Source: Psychrosphaera sp. B3R10 (GTDB taxonomy: Bacteria; Pseudomonadota; Gammaproteobacteria; Enterobacterales; Alteromonadaceae). From it: 64,000 bases of DNA. The stretch covers positions 62,001-126,000 of the forward strand of contig NZ_JAHKQH010000024.1 in assembly GCF_018861025.1 (NCBI RefSeq). Direction: 5' to 3'. The translations under genes and the position numbers were made by a program. The notes under the pieces were generated by a model. The model was not told the origin of the DNA. It did not search any database and worked only from the letters and a program-made list of their open reading frames with translations. This document shows, piece after piece, positions 54,264 to 64,000 of the stretch; the first letter of the stretch is position 1; the number at the start of each line of letters is the position of its first letter.

Positions 54264-55724
54264 TTAATCAGTGCTTGTTTCTGTTTCGGTGCTTACAGAG
54301 TGGACTTGGTCCATCAAGGTATCAATTTTAATTTGTTGTTCAGCTTTATCATCAATCCAAATTAAGGTGTCGTAATATCGGCGGATATTGGCAACATATT
54401 GCACCGCTTCATCACCTCGAGCAAAACCATAACGAGTTGTCTTGTAATGTCTTTTTTGTCGTAACAGTGGCAGGTATTTTTTAACATCAACCCACTTGTC
54501 AGGATCACCGCCCAATATTTTAGTTAGTTTTCGTCCATCTTGAACATGTCCCCAACCTAAGTTGTACGCAGCGAGCGCAAACCAAGGTCGGTCAAATTCA
54601 GATATTCTTGCTGGGATACGCTTCAATAATTGACTTAAATATTTGGCGCCGCCTTTAATATTTGATTCCGCATCTAGTCTACTTTTTACACCTAATTGCT
54701 TGGCCGTTGGTTGTGTAAGCATCATGATGCCTCGCACTCCCGTTGGGGATTTTGCTCTTGGATCCCAATGGGATTCTTGATAGCTTTGGGCTGCTAATAA
54801 ACGCCAATCTAAATCTCCGGCATATTCCTTAAACCAGTGTTGGTAATCTGGAAGTACTTTGCCAACCGCATTCATGAATAAACGAGTATCGACATAATTA
54901 AAGTGCTCGACATGTCCAAAGTAACGTTCTTCTAACGCAATAAGTTCACCGGATTCGTGCATGTCGCCAAAAAAATCAATTAAGGTTGCAAATAATGAGT
55001 CGTCACGATTTTTGGGTAACAACCAAGTAAGAGGTTGTTCATTTGCCAATGTAAAGGCCACAGAAATATCTGGGTAATATCGTCTAACTAAGGCGAGGTT
55101 ATGTGAATCGGCGACAGTAAACTCAATTTCGCCGTCCATTAACATTTCAAGTAATTCGTTTGAATCAACGTTATCGACAACTTGGATTTGAAAGTCGAGT
55201 TCTTCAGTTTGTTGTTTTCTTAGATTATCTAAATGACTCGACTGTGAAGAAACAACAATAGGTAAATCGACTTCAGAGAGATTTGTGGGCCGCTCTCTAC
55301 CTTGTTTAAAAACAACTTTTTGGCTGACATGATAATAAGGCGGTGACGTTCTAAATTGTTCAAGTATTTCAGTTGTAGGGGAAAATCCGCCGACAAGAAG
55401 GTCGACTTGACCAGTTTCAAGCTTTGGCAGTAACTCTGCTATATGGTAGCTAGGAATGAGGTTAACCTCGACTCCTAAATAATCGGCAAAAGAATGAACT
55501 AAATCATGTTCAAACCCAGCAGTACCGTCGGCGTCTACATAGTAACTTGTGGGATTAAATAAAATACCGACATTAATAACCTGCTTTTTGTCTATTTCAA
55601 TAATCTTGGGGGCAGGCGGTTTTGGCTCACAAGCAGTGATAAAAAAACAAACAATAAAAAGCAACAGACCACTTGGGACCTGTTTTGTTTGTGTTGTGAG
55701 TTGAGACAGTATTTTTTTCATCAC
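54264..55724 (-). CDS. mltF: Membrane-bound lytic murein transglycosylase MltF
   Basis: A 486-residue outer-membrane lytic transglycosylase, with the signal stretch LLLFIVCFFITACEP carrying a lipobox (ITAC). The N-terminal domain (about 45-270) resembles a family 3 solute-binding protein (VINVGILFNPTSYYVDADG), and the C-terminal domain (about 285-440) is the lysozyme-like catalytic part with the glutamate in AAQSYQESHWDP, then GVRGIMMLTQPTAKQLGV and WFALAAYNLGWGHVQDGR. It cleaves peptidoglycan to 1,6-anhydromuropeptides. It stands divergent to purL as in E. coli. Confidence 0.95.
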   Translation of the reverse strand: MMKKILSQLTTQTKQVPSGLLLFIVCFFITACEPKPPAPKIIEIDKKQVINVGILFNPTSYYVDADGTAGFEHDLVHSFADYLGVEVNLIPSYHIAELLPKLETGQVDLLVGGFSPTTEILEQFRTSPPYYHVSQKVVFKQGRERPTNLSEVDLPIVVSSQSSHLDNLRKQQTEELDFQIQVVDNVDSNELLEMLMDGEIEFTVADSHNLALVRRYYPDISVAFTLANEQPLTWLLPKNRDDSLFATLIDFFGDMHESGELIALEERYFGHVEHFNYVDTRLFMNAVGKVLPDYQHWFKEYAGDLDWRLLAAQSYQESHWDPRAKSPTGVRGIMMLTQPTAKQLGVKSRLDAESNIKGGAKYLSQLLKRIPARISEFDRPWFALAAYNLGWGHVQDGRKLTKILGGDPDKWVDVKKYLPLLRQKRHYKTTRYGFARGDEAVQYVANIRRYYDTLIWIDDKAEQQIKIDTLMDQVHSVSTETETSTD

Positions 55725-56084
55725 TGGCTTTATATCAAATGATCCTCATTTAGTCATCAAACAACTGGCATAGAGGGATTAAAAAGTCATTGGCTGGAGG
55801 TAATTAGTTGAAGAGTCTACAAATCCTAGTAATTGGTTGCATTTTAAGTTTAATTTTTTGTGGGTGTCTAGGTTAAGTTTGACCGGACGTTTACGTTAAA
55901 CCTTCATGTAAATCGACTTTATTTTGTTATCTGATATCAGTGTCTTAGATGGAATTATTTTTTGGTAATGCGCTAGATAGAAAAAGTTGCAGGAAAACGA
56001 CGTCGCAATCTATATATTGGGGCTATTTGAGTATATAATGCGCGCCTAATTTTTTTCCTTTCAAAATGAATGGTGAATTGGCAT
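55725..56084. other. Gap between mltF and purL
   Basis: Divergent promoter region. TATAAT at 56034-56039 is a good -10 element for purL; no convincing -35 or PurR box is seen. No small gene is recognised. Confidence 0.5.
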
Positions 56085-59000
56085 ATGTTAATCCTTCGTG
56101 GTGCACCAGCTTTATCCGAATTTCGTGTTAAAAAATATTTAGCCGCATTTGCTGCTAAAGATCTAAACGTTACTGACATTTATGCGGAATATACGCATTT
56201 TGCGGATGTCACAGCAGAATTGTCTGATGATGAGTTAAGTAAACTTAATTCACTTGTAGAATACGGTCCGTCAATTGCGCAACATCAACCTGAAGGTGAG
56301 TTGTTCTTAATTACACCTCGTCCAGGAACAATTTCTCCTTGGTCAACTAAAGCAACAAACATTGCTAATAACTGCGGGCTAGACAAAGTAAAACGTGTCG
56401 AACGTGGAATTGCGTTTTATGTTGTTGGTGATCTTAACGAAACACAAAAATCTGATTTAGTCGCTGAATTACACGACCGAATGACAGAAGTTGTGTTTAG
56501 CGAATTAAACCAAGCATCACAATTGTTCGTAGCCGAACAACCAAAACCATTCACGTCAGTTGACGTAATTGCAGGCGGACGCGAAGCGCTTTCAAATGCT
56601 AACTTAACAATGGGTTTGGCATTAGCCGACGACGAAATTGACTACTTAGTTGAAAACTTCATTCAACTTGGTCGCAACCCAAACGACATCGAATTATATA
56701 TGTTTGCTCAGGCAAACTCTGAGCATTGTCGTCATAAGATTTTTAACGCCGATTGGACAATCGACGGCGTTGCACAGCCAAAATCATTATTCAAAATGAT
56801 TAAAAATACGTTTGAGCATAATAGCGAATTTGTAACCTCTGCTTATAAAGATAATGCTGCGGTAATGCACGGTTCTGTTGCGGGACGTTTTTTTGCTGAG
56901 CCAACGACAGGTTCTTACAAGTTTTATAATGAAAATATCGACATTCTAATGAAAGTCGAAACTCATAATCACCCAACTGCTATTTCGCCTTTCCCTGGTG
57001 CTGCGACGGGTTCGGGTGGTGAAATTCGTGATGAAGGTGCTACTGGTCGTGGTTCAAAACCTAAAGCTGGTCTTAACGGATTTACCGTTTCAAACTTACG
57101 TATCCCAGGTTTTGAACAACCTTGGGAAATTAACTACGGCAAGCCGTCTCGTATCGTTGAAGCTCTCGACATTATGGTAGAAGGACCATTAGGTGGTGCG
57201 GCATTTAATAACGAATTTGGTCGCCCGAATATTTTGGGGTATTTCCGTACATACGAAGACAAAGTAAATAGCTTTAATGGCGAAGAAGTTCGTGGTTACC
57301 ACAAGCCTATTATGCTTGCTGGCGGATTAGGTAACATTCGTCGTGAACATACCGAAAAAGGCATTATCCCGGTTGGCGCTAAATTAATTGCGCTGGGTGG
57401 ACCTGCGATGAATATCGGTCTTGGCGGTGGTGCCGCATCTTCAATGGCGTCTGGTCAGTCAAATGAAGATTTAGACTTTGCATCAGTACAACGTGAAAAT
57501 CCAGAAATGGAACGTCGTTGTCAGGAAGTTATCGACAAATGTTGGCAGCTTGGTGACGAAAATCCGATTGCCTTTATCCACGATGTAGGTGCTGGTGGTT
57601 TATCAAACGCATTCCCAGAGCTTGTTAACGATGGCGAACGTGGTGGCGTATTTGAACTTCGCGACGTACCTAATGACGAACCTGGAATGTCGCCACTGGA
57701 AATTTGGTGTAACGAATCTCAAGAACGTTATGTCTTAGCAGTCGCTCCTGAAAATTTAGAAGTTTTTGAAAATATTTGTCAACGTGAGCGCGCGCAATAT
57801 GCTGTTGTTGGTGTTGCAACAGAAGAACGTCATCTAACATTAAATGACGAACATTTTGACAACAAACCGATTGATATGCCATTGGACATCTTATTGGGTA
57901 AAGCTCCTAAGATGCATCGAGATGTAGCGGCTAAACACGTTGCTGGTAGCGAATTTGACATTTCAAAAATTGAAATCGCTGACGCGGCGGAACGTCTACT
58001 GCGTTTACCGGCGATTGCTGAAAAAACGTTCCTTGTGACGATAGGTGACCGTTCGGTAACTGGTATGGTTTCTCGTGACCAAATGGTTGGCCCGTGGCAG
58101 GTCCCAGTTGCTGACTGTGCCGTTACTACAGCATCACTAGACAGTTATTTCGGTGAAGCGATGTCTCTAGGCGAACGTACCCCAATCGCATTGCTAAATT
58201 ACGGCGCCTCTGCTCGCATGGCCGTCGCAGAGTCTATTACCAATATAGCCGCGACAGATATCGGTAATTTAAACCGGATTAAAATGTCGGCGAACTGGAT
58301 GGCAGCAGCCGGACACCCGGGTGAAGACGCTGGTTTATACGAAGCAGTTAAAGCCGTTGGTGAAGAATTATGTCCCGCATTAGATATCACTATTCCTGTG
58401 GGTAAAGATTCAATGTCGATGAAAACAAAATGGCAGGAAGAAGATGGGACTGATAAATCAGTTACCTCGCCACTGTCGTTGTTGATCACCGCATTCGCCC
58501 GTGTTGAAGATGTTCGTAATACGGTGACTCCAGAACTACGCACTGATAAAGGCGAAACGTCACTCATATTGGTTGATCTTGGTAGCAAGCAAAACCGTAT
58601 GGGGGCAAGTTGTCTGGCTCAAGTTTACAACAAACTCGGCACTGAAGCGCCAGATGTTGATAGTCCTGAGCTGTTAAAAGGTTTCTTTAATTCAATCCAG
58701 AGCTTGGTTAAATCTGAGCAATTGATGGCATATCACGACCGTTCAGACGGTGGTTTGTTTACATCTGTTGCTGAAATGGCATTTGCTGGTAAAGCCGGTG
58801 CGGTTGTTAATTTAGATGGACTCGGAGAAGACGCGACGTCAATTCTTTATTCTGAAGAATTAGGTGCAGTTATCCAGGTCAGTAAAGCGGATGAATCTAA
58901 CGTATTGTCAGTGTTTGCTGCCAATGGATTAGCGGCTAATGCGCACGTTATTGGTTCAGTAAATAGTGAAGACAAGTTGTCGTTTAGCTTTAATGGCGAA

Positions 59001-59975
59001 GTTGTTCTTGAAAATACCCGCACGCATTATCGTACAGTGTGGGCAGAAACTACATTCCACATGCAGTCTATGCGTGACAACCCAGAATGTGCAAAACAAG
59101 AACATGACGCTAAATTTGATGCAAACGACAAAGGTCTAAATGTTGAATTGTCATTCGACATAAATGAAGACGTTGCAGCTCCGTTTATAGCTAAAGGTGA
59201 TAAACCACGTGTTGCTATCTTACGTGAGCAAGGGGTTAACTCACACGTAGAAATGGCAGCTGCCTTTACTCGTGCTGGTTTCGACGCAATAGACGTTCAC
59301 ATGAGCGACTTACAAGAAGGCCGCTTGTCACTAGAGTCATTTAAAGGTTTAGTGGCATGTGGTGGGTTCTCATACGGAGACGTATTAGGTGCTGGTGAAG
59401 GTTGGGCAAAATCAATATTGTTCAACGACAAACTAAGTGAAATGTTCAAGACCTTCTTCCACCGCGAAGACACCTTTAGTTTAGGTGTCTGTAATGGTTG
59501 TCAGATGATGTCTAACTTACGTTCACTTATCCCAGGTGCTGATCACTGGCCTCGTTTTGTGACAAACAAGTCTGAGCGCTTTGAAGCTCGTTTTAGTTTG
59601 GTCGAAATCCAAGAGTCTAACTCTGTATTTTTCCAAGGTATGACAGGTTCACGTATGCCAATCGCGGTATCACACGGTGAAGGGCGTGCAGAATTTACAG
59701 CCGATAGTGCTGTTCAAGCAGCACTTGCATCAAATACGGTTGCCATGCGTTATGTTGATAATAATGGTGAGTTCACTGAAACCTACCCGGCTAACCCAAA
59801 TGGGTCGCCAGAAGGGATTACGTCTCTAACGACGACAGACGGACGTACCACGATTATGATGCCGCATCCTGAGCGTGTATTCCGTGCCGTTACAAATTCT
59901 TGGCATCCAGACGAGTGGCTTGAAGATAGCCCTTGGATGCGTATGTTCCGTAACGCACGCAAGTGGGTCGGTTAA
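56085..59975 (+). CDS. purL: Phosphoribosylformylglycinamidine synthase PurL
   Basis: A 1296-residue large-type FGAM synthase for the fourth step of purine synthesis, with ATP and glutamine. The N-terminal PurS-like domain starts [17 protein letters not shown]. The FGAM domain has [19 protein letters not shown] and [11 protein letters not shown]; the second half has a duplicated AIRS-like fold. The C-terminal glutaminase has the catalytic cysteine in [15 protein letters not shown] and the HPER end ([10 protein letters not shown]). The ATG at 56085 is preferred to that at 56070 because GGTGA is eight bases upstream and the family starts there. A terminator follows. Confidence 0.97.
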   Translation: MLILRGAPALSEFRVKKYLAAFAAKDLNVTDIYAEYTHFADVTAELSDDELSKLNSLVEYGPSIAQHQPEGELFLITPRPGTISPWSTKATNIANNCGLDKVKRVERGIAFYVVGDLNETQKSDLVAELHDRMTEVVFSELNQASQLFVAEQPKPFTSVDVIAGGREALSNANLTMGLALADDEIDYLVENFIQLGRNPNDIELYMFAQANSEHCRHKIFNADWTIDGVAQPKSLFKMIKNTFEHNSEFVTSAYKDNAAVMHGSVAGRFFAEPTTGSYKFYNENIDILMKVETHNHPTAISPFPGAATGSGGEIRDEGATGRGSKPKAGLNGFTVSNLRIPGFEQPWEINYGKPSRIVEALDIMVEGPLGGAAFNNEFGRPNILGYFRTYEDKVNSFNGEEVRGYHKPIMLAGGLGNIRREHTEKGIIPVGAKLIALGGPAMNIGLGGGAASSMASGQSNEDLDFASVQRENPEMERRCQEVIDKCWQLGDENPIAFIHDVGAGGLSNAFPELVNDGERGGVFELRDVPNDEPGMSPLEIWCNESQERYVLAVAPENLEVFENICQRERAQYAVVGVATEERHLTLNDEHFDNKPIDMPLDILLGKAPKMHRDVAAKHVAGSEFDISKIEIADAAERLLRLPAIAEKTFLVTIGDRSVTGMVSRDQMVGPWQVPVADCAVTTASLDSYFGEAMSLGERTPIALLNYGASARMAVAESITNIAATDIGNLNRIKMSANWMAAAGHPGEDAGLYEAVKAVGEELCPALDITIPVGKDSMSMKTKWQEEDGTDKSVTSPLSLLITAFARVEDVRNTVTPELRTDKGETSLILVDLGSKQNRMGASCLAQVYNKLGTEAPDVDSPELLKGFFNSIQSLVKSEQLMAYHDRSDGGLFTSVAEMAFAGKAGAVVNLDGLGEDATSILYSEELGAVIQVSKADESNVLSVFAANGLAANAHVIGSVNSEDKLSFSFNGEVVLENTRTHYRTVWAETTFHMQSMRDNPECAKQEHDAKFDANDKGLNVELSFDINEDVAAPFIAKGDKPRVAILREQGVNSHVEMAAAFTRAGFDAIDVHMSDLQEGRLSLESFKGLVACGGFSYGDVLGAGEGWAKSILFNDKLSEMFKTFFHREDTFSLGVCNGCQMMSNLRSLIPGADHWPRFVTNKSERFEARFSLVEIQESNSVFFQGMTGSRMPIAVSHGEGRAEFTADSAVQAALASNTVAMRYVDNNGEFTETYPANPNGSPEGITSLTTTDGRTTIMMPHPERVFRAVTNSWHPDEWLEDSPWMRMFRNARKWVG

Positions 59976-60008
59976 ATTTCGATTACAGATAAGTCGAATC
60001 AATCTCAT

Positions 60009-60037
60009 AAAGCCAGTTATTTATTAACTGGCTTTTT
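60009..60037 (+). terminator. Terminator after purL
   Basis: AAAGCCAGTTA (60009-60019) and TAACTGGCTTT (60025-60033...) form an 11-bp stem with a five-base loop, followed by a T run. Confidence 0.9.
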
Positions 60038-60469
60038 TTATTCTTGCCAGAAGCAAAAGCTATGTTTTACCAGTTAAAGCGGAAAATAAATAATCAAAGA
60101 GTTTTATTTTTGAGACAAAGGAAAGCGTAAAATTGACCGCCTTTTAACTGTCTTACTTTTGTACTTTATTGGTGTAGCCCTTATTTTAAATGATATTTTT
60201 ACAGTCTGTAGGTGCTTACCATAAAAAAATAAAGTTTTTACTTTAAAAATAGGTTCAGCTTGATAAAGTGTATTTGCGAAAAAAGGAAGGTTAGGGATCT
60301 GCCGTTTTTGTACAAAAATAAATTTGATGTTTTATTAATGCCCAATTTGTTGTTGTAAAAGCCAGCTCAGCCAAGGAATGAGCAAAATAATAATTCTAAT
60401 AAGGTTCGAGCAAAGAACCGGGTTCTACAATTACTACATTAAACATATTTCCCTCTTTCAGGAGTAGGC
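60038..60469. other. Gap upstream of the TonB receptor
   Basis: 432 AT-rich bases. AGGAG at about 60460 supplies the ribosome-binding site of the receptor. No Fur or Zur box of convincing quality is seen, and no small gene. Confidence 0.5.
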
Positions 60470-62944
60470 ATGAAAAAGACTAAAAATACACTATTTAAAC
60501 ATAGCGTAGTTTTTGCGGCGCTCAGCACCGCAATATATCAGCCACATAGTGTGGCAGCAGAAGAAGAAAGCGCCAATGAAGGCATCGAAGTAATTCAAGT
60601 AACCGCTACGCGTCGTGCAGCCTCCGTTCAAGATATTCCTGTAAATATTACCGCATTAGATGGCGATATTATGGCAGACCAAAATATTGGCGAATTAACT
60701 GATGTTGCGCGTTGGGTTCCGGGTTTGACGATACAAGACCAAGGTAACCGTAGTCGTTCTCCAATTATTGTACGTGGCTTGAACACCGACTCATCAGGTC
60801 CCGGTGCTGACGGTGGCACAGTTGCGGTTTATGTCGGTGAAAGCCCGTTAACGGTTGACCTAAAAATTCTCGATGTACAGCGTGTTGAAGTATTAATTGG
60901 TCCACAAGGCACATTATACGGTGCAGGCTCACTTGGTGGGGCAATTCGATATATTCCGAACAAGCCCGTATTAGATGAAACCTCTGGTCGTGTTTATGGT
61001 GGTGTTAATTCAGTTAATAAAGGTGGCACAGGTCATGAAGTTGGCTTTATTGTTAACATGCCACTTATTAGTGATGAATTAGGTTTTAGAGCCGCATTTC
61101 AGCAACAAAAAAATGCCGGTTACATTGACTACAATTATCTCGTTAAAGAAAGCGGAATTTCATTACCAGATCCAGATTGGTCAGATGCCAGTCAAGTAAG
61201 CGCGAATATTAAACAGTCTGCTGATGCGAACTACGACGATACGTCAACGGCTAAGTTTATGTTACGTTGGATGCCAACCGATAAGGTCGATGCAGTATTA
61301 TCGTATACCTATCAGCAACAGGAAGTCGGTGGGCGCTCTATTGTTCATCATAATGCACTTGCCCCAGATCATGCGTTGACAGATATTGTAGGTAAATATG
61401 AATCTGCATATCGTGTTGAAGAACCAATGGATAAAACCACAGATTTATTGGCGTTAGAAATAACGGCCGATCTTGGATTTGCTGAGTTAACATCAGCAAC
61501 GAGTTTATCTTCATTTGAATCCCTCGGACAACGTGATCAAACTGATTTGTTGATACGTCTTGCTTATTCTTATGAAGAATTCCCAGCATTCAGCTCGTAT
61601 ACACGTGAAGATGCAGAGAATGAGTCGTTTGTTCAGGAAGTTCGTTTAGTTTCAACGGGTGAATCAGACCTTTCGTGGATTGTTGGTGGGTATTACAGCA
61701 AATTTGATTCTTTTAACACCAGTGAAGAGTTTACACCAGGTTTTGACGAATATGCGATAAATGAGTGGGGCGTTGACGGTAATCTTCGACCTGATTCGTT
61801 AGAGTATTATTCTGTTGGGGATGTTGAATTAGTGGAATCCGCCATTTTTGGTGAATTAAGTTACCAAGTCACGGACGCATTAACCACTACTTTTGGTTTT
61901 AGACATTATCAATATGAAATAAACAGCATGTCATCTTATGACTTACCGCTATATAACTCGGTATTTGGTGGCGCAGCGAGCGACGCAATTGACCTTGATG
62001 GCAATCGTGAGTTTCAAGATGCAAAAAATGACGGTACGTTGTTTAAAGTCAATGTGAGTTATCAAGTCAATTCAGACTTGTTGACATACGCTACTATAAG
62101 CGAAGGATTCCGTATTGGTGGTTCAAATGGGGTTGCAGCTTGTACTCCTGAAGACATCGCAAACCCTGGACAAGTGTTGTGTGCATTACCACATGAAGTA
62201 GATTTTCGACCAGATACAACCGTAAACTATGAAATTGGGATGAAGTCGACCTTGTTTAACAATCGTTTACATCTGAATGGTGCTGCTTTTTATATTAAGT
62301 GGGAAGATGCCCAAATCGGTGGTGCTACACAAAATGGTCAAATTCCAATAATTGCCAATGCCTCTGGTGGTGCAGAAAGTTCAGGTCTTGAATTATCCGC
62401 ACGGGCAATGTTGTCTAACGAGCTGTCGTTGTTTGGTAGTTATTCGTTAGCCAAAGCAAAATTAGCGGGAGATGCTCCTTATTTGTTTGGTGTTGTTGAT
62501 GACCCAGCCCGTCAAGCATGGAAGGACGGTGAAAAAGGCGATCGACTGCCTGGCGCACCTGAACATCAGTTTGCGTTAGGAGCGAAGTATTCAACCGAAA
62601 TTTTGGATGACAAAATGTTGGATGTTAACTTTGGTTATACTTACCAGAGTGAATTGATTACACGCGTCGGCTTAAAAAATGATGGCCAAACAATTGATGG
62701 TTATGGTCTAGCAAATCTTTCTGCATCGTTATCCGATGAAGCTTGGTCAGTTACCTTGTACATCAATAATTTGTTGGATGAATATGCGGTAACTTCTGTT
62801 CGTCGTTCTCAAGCGGATATCGGTAGTGCAAAGTTTGATGCGGATATTGCGAACCGTACAGATTTACAACGTAACTTCGGTTATTTTGTCAGCACACCTC
62901 GAACAGTTGGTGTTAAATTCGATTATAAATTTGAAAGCTTCTAA
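60470..62944 (+). CDS. TonB-dependent outer membrane receptor
   Basis: An 824-residue receptor with a signal peptide (to about SVAAEE) and a TonB box-like segment EVIQVTATRRA. The plug has DIPVNITALDGDIMADQNI, VRGLNTDSSGPGADGGT and VEVLIGPQGTLYGAGSLGG; the barrel ends VGVKFDYKFESF. The plug type with the SVQDIPVNITAL opening is common in the sugar/xenobiotic-like receptors of Alteromonadales and sphingomonads rather than siderophore receptors. The substrate is unknown. The TPR-sulfotransferase gene follows after 152 bases, behind a terminator. AGGAG upstream of the ATG is strong. Confidence 0.93.
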   Translation: MKKTKNTLFKHSVVFAALSTAIYQPHSVAAEEESANEGIEVIQVTATRRAASVQDIPVNITALDGDIMADQNIGELTDVARWVPGLTIQDQGNRSRSPIIVRGLNTDSSGPGADGGTVAVYVGESPLTVDLKILDVQRVEVLIGPQGTLYGAGSLGGAIRYIPNKPVLDETSGRVYGGVNSVNKGGTGHEVGFIVNMPLISDELGFRAAFQQQKNAGYIDYNYLVKESGISLPDPDWSDASQVSANIKQSADANYDDTSTAKFMLRWMPTDKVDAVLSYTYQQQEVGGRSIVHHNALAPDHALTDIVGKYESAYRVEEPMDKTTDLLALEITADLGFAELTSATSLSSFESLGQRDQTDLLIRLAYSYEEFPAFSSYTREDAENESFVQEVRLVSTGESDLSWIVGGYYSKFDSFNTSEEFTPGFDEYAINEWGVDGNLRPDSLEYYSVGDVELVESAIFGELSYQVTDALTTTFGFRHYQYEINSMSSYDLPLYNSVFGGAASDAIDLDGNREFQDAKNDGTLFKVNVSYQVNSDLLTYATISEGFRIGGSNGVAACTPEDIANPGQVLCALPHEVDFRPDTTVNYEIGMKSTLFNNRLHLNGAAFYIKWEDAQIGGATQNGQIPIIANASGGAESSGLELSARAMLSNELSLFGSYSLAKAKLAGDAPYLFGVVDDPARQAWKDGEKGDRLPGAPEHQFALGAKYSTEILDDKMLDVNFGYTYQSELITRVGLKNDGQTIDGYGLANLSASLSDEAWSVTLYINNLLDEYAVTSVRRSQADIGSAKFDADIANRTDLQRNFGYFVSTPRTVGVKFDYKFESF

Positions 62945-62971
62945 TCAAGTACTAATCTAAATCGATATGTT

Positions 62972-62996
62972 AAAGGCACCATTTGGTGCCTTTTTT
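62972..62996 (+). terminator. Terminator after the TonB receptor
   Basis: AAAGGCACC (62972-62980) and GGTGCCTTT (62985-62993) around ATTT, followed by T's. Confidence 0.9.
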
Positions 62997-63096
62997 ATTG
63001 TCCTAAAGTTTGCTTATTGAGGTATTACTCAGCTCTTAAATTCGATAAGCTAACCGATTGAATAGCGCCTTAAATTGAAATACAAAAAGATAATCA

Positions 63097-64000
63097 ATGT
63101 CAGAAAAACACTTACACCAAACCGCGATACAAGCGATTAACAAAAAGCAATTTGATGTAGCCCAACGTGCTTTAATTCAAATCTTGAACAACAATCACAG
63201 TTTTTATGATGGCTATTTTTTATTGGGGGTAATTGAAGCTGAACTTGGCACTTATACAAAGGCCGTAGCATTGATGTCAAAAGCCGCGCAGATGCATCCA
63301 TGCGCAGAATACTTTGCGCACTTAGCTAGGTGTTATGCCCTGATTGGAGATAGTAACAAAACGCATGAGGCGATTTCTCAAGTTCAACAATTCACCTTAG
63401 ACAATGCATTAACGATTGATACGATTGGCGTTGCGTTGTCACGGATTGGCGATCACGACCAGGCGATAGAATATTTCAAACGCGCGATAAAGCTTAAGCC
63501 TGACGCGTCTTTTTATTATAATTTAGGGTCGTCGCAAACCTTTGCTGGCCTGTTTGATGACGCACGAAATTCTTATGAGCTAGCTATCAAGTTAGAGCCG
63601 ACTTTTTATCAAGCTCATTCATCTTTGAGTCATTTAGGCGGTACGGACAAAGAGCACAATCACATTGACCGGCTGCAAGCTTTATTACCTAAACTGACAA
63701 GCGTTAATTCCAAACTGCATATTGCCCATGCGTTAGCGCGGGAGTTAGGGAGTGTCGATGAATTCGGTGCTGCCTTTTCGCAACTCGAGATTGCTAAAGG
63801 TGAAAAAGCCAAGTCGCTAAACTACCAGTTTTCTCAAGACCAATTGATTTTTGAGACATTAAAAACATGCTTTACGGAAGAATTGATTAAGGAGATTAAT
63901 CGCAATAATAGTAAAAAACAAAAGACCAACACTGATCTTGATTTTGCTCCTATATTTGTCACTGGCATGCCGCGCTCTGGTACGACGCTTATTGAACGAG
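63097..64000 (+). CDS. TPR-sulfotransferase, 3' part beyond window
   Basis: A frame open from the ATG at 63097 to the window end (301 codons visible). The first 230 residues are tetratricopeptide repeats, for example VIEAELGTYTKAVALMSKAA and RIGDHDQAIEYFKRAIKLKP. Then FVTGMPRSGTTLIER appears at the very edge; PRSGTTL is the PAPS-binding P-loop of the sulfotransferase family, so the catalytic domain lies beyond the window. Such TPR-sulfotransferases are frequent next to TonB receptors in Alteromonadales and sphingomonads. What is sulfated is unknown. The ribosome-binding site is weak. Confidence 0.88.
   Translation, partial: MSEKHLHQTAIQAINKKQFDVAQRALIQILNNNHSFYDGYFLLGVIEAELGTYTKAVALMSKAAQMHPCAEYFAHLARCYALIGDSNKTHEAISQVQQFTLDNALTIDTIGVALSRIGDHDQAIEYFKRAIKLKPDASFYYNLGSSQTFAGLFDDARNSYELAIKLEPTFYQAHSSLSHLGGTDKEHNHIDRLQALLPKLTSVNSKLHIAHALARELGSVDEFGAAFSQLEIAKGEKAKSLNYQFSQDQLIFETLKTCFTEELIKEINRNNSKKQKTNTDLDFAPIFVTGMPRSGTTLIER

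Noticed and set aside
60371-60410. Fur-like site upstream of the last TonB receptor
   Set aside because: AATAATAATTCTAATAA lacks the conserved G/C positions and is easily explained by AT richness.

Overview
The window is a 64 kb chromosomal stretch of a marine gammaproteobacterium, most likely of the order Alteromonadales and probably the family Colwelliaceae (Thalassotalea/Colwellia type). This is judged from low-to-moderate GC content, from the look of the proteins, and from conserved gene neighbourhoods: dnaK-dnaJ, fldB facing xerD-dsbC-recJ, xseA facing guaB-guaA, and mltF facing purL. The genus is not certain. No insertion sequence, prophage, CRISPR array, rRNA or tRNA was recognised. 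Most of the window is core chromosome with accessory envelope and metal-uptake genes between conserved blocks.

Layout. 1-828: edge-truncated exported helical-repeat protein. 1056-4364: heat-shock promoter, dnaK, dnaJ. 4453-5059: two small proteins. 5150-8168: minus-strand group of SDR, DCC-family thiol protein, flavin reductase and fatty acid/sterol hydroxylase. 8215-13703: Fur-box-preceded iron operon (DUF4856 lipoprotein, imelysin-like lipoprotein, TonB-dependent receptor). 13950-14383: MerC-like protein behind a Zur-like site. 14474-19901: periplasmic solute-binding protein, DUF6702 protein with an M1-type peptidase, and a TPR/transglutaminase-like lipoprotein. 19986-22009: VOC protein and a YegD-type Hsp70. 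22106-26197: recJ, dsbC, xerD and divergent fldB. 26213-31666: DUF885 peptidase, parvulin, DUF1800/DUF1501 pair. 31786-36932: orphan PEP-CTERM protein, FMN reductase, ATP-grasp protein, MgtC, small charged protein, RMD1-family protein. 37214-38058: strong Fur site followed by two small unrecognised genes. 38347-40635: nhaA and an SDR.

40647-47247 is a complete-looking thiamin operon (thiC-thiO-thiS-thiG-thiDE-thiF) behind a TPP riboswitch. ThiC makes the pyrimidine; ThiO, ThiS, ThiG and ThiF make the thiazole; and a fused ThiDE phosphorylates HMP and joins the halves. 47524-52281 is xseA divergent from guaB-guaA, with a long self-complementary leader in front of guaB. 52409-54191 holds a tandem pair of PspB-like small membrane proteins with a lipoprotein, tadA, and a very basic 56-residue protein. 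54264-59975 is mltF divergent from purL. The window ends with a TonB-dependent receptor and an edge-truncated TPR-sulfotransferase.

The best candidates for undescribed biology are the Fur-controlled two-gene unit at 37214-38058, the guaB leader RNA at 48994-49100, the Zur-site/MerC unit at 13950-14383, the duplicated PspB-like genes at 52819-53283, and the small basic gene at 54021-54191. All site and structure calls were made by eye on the sequence. No database search or folding program was run.
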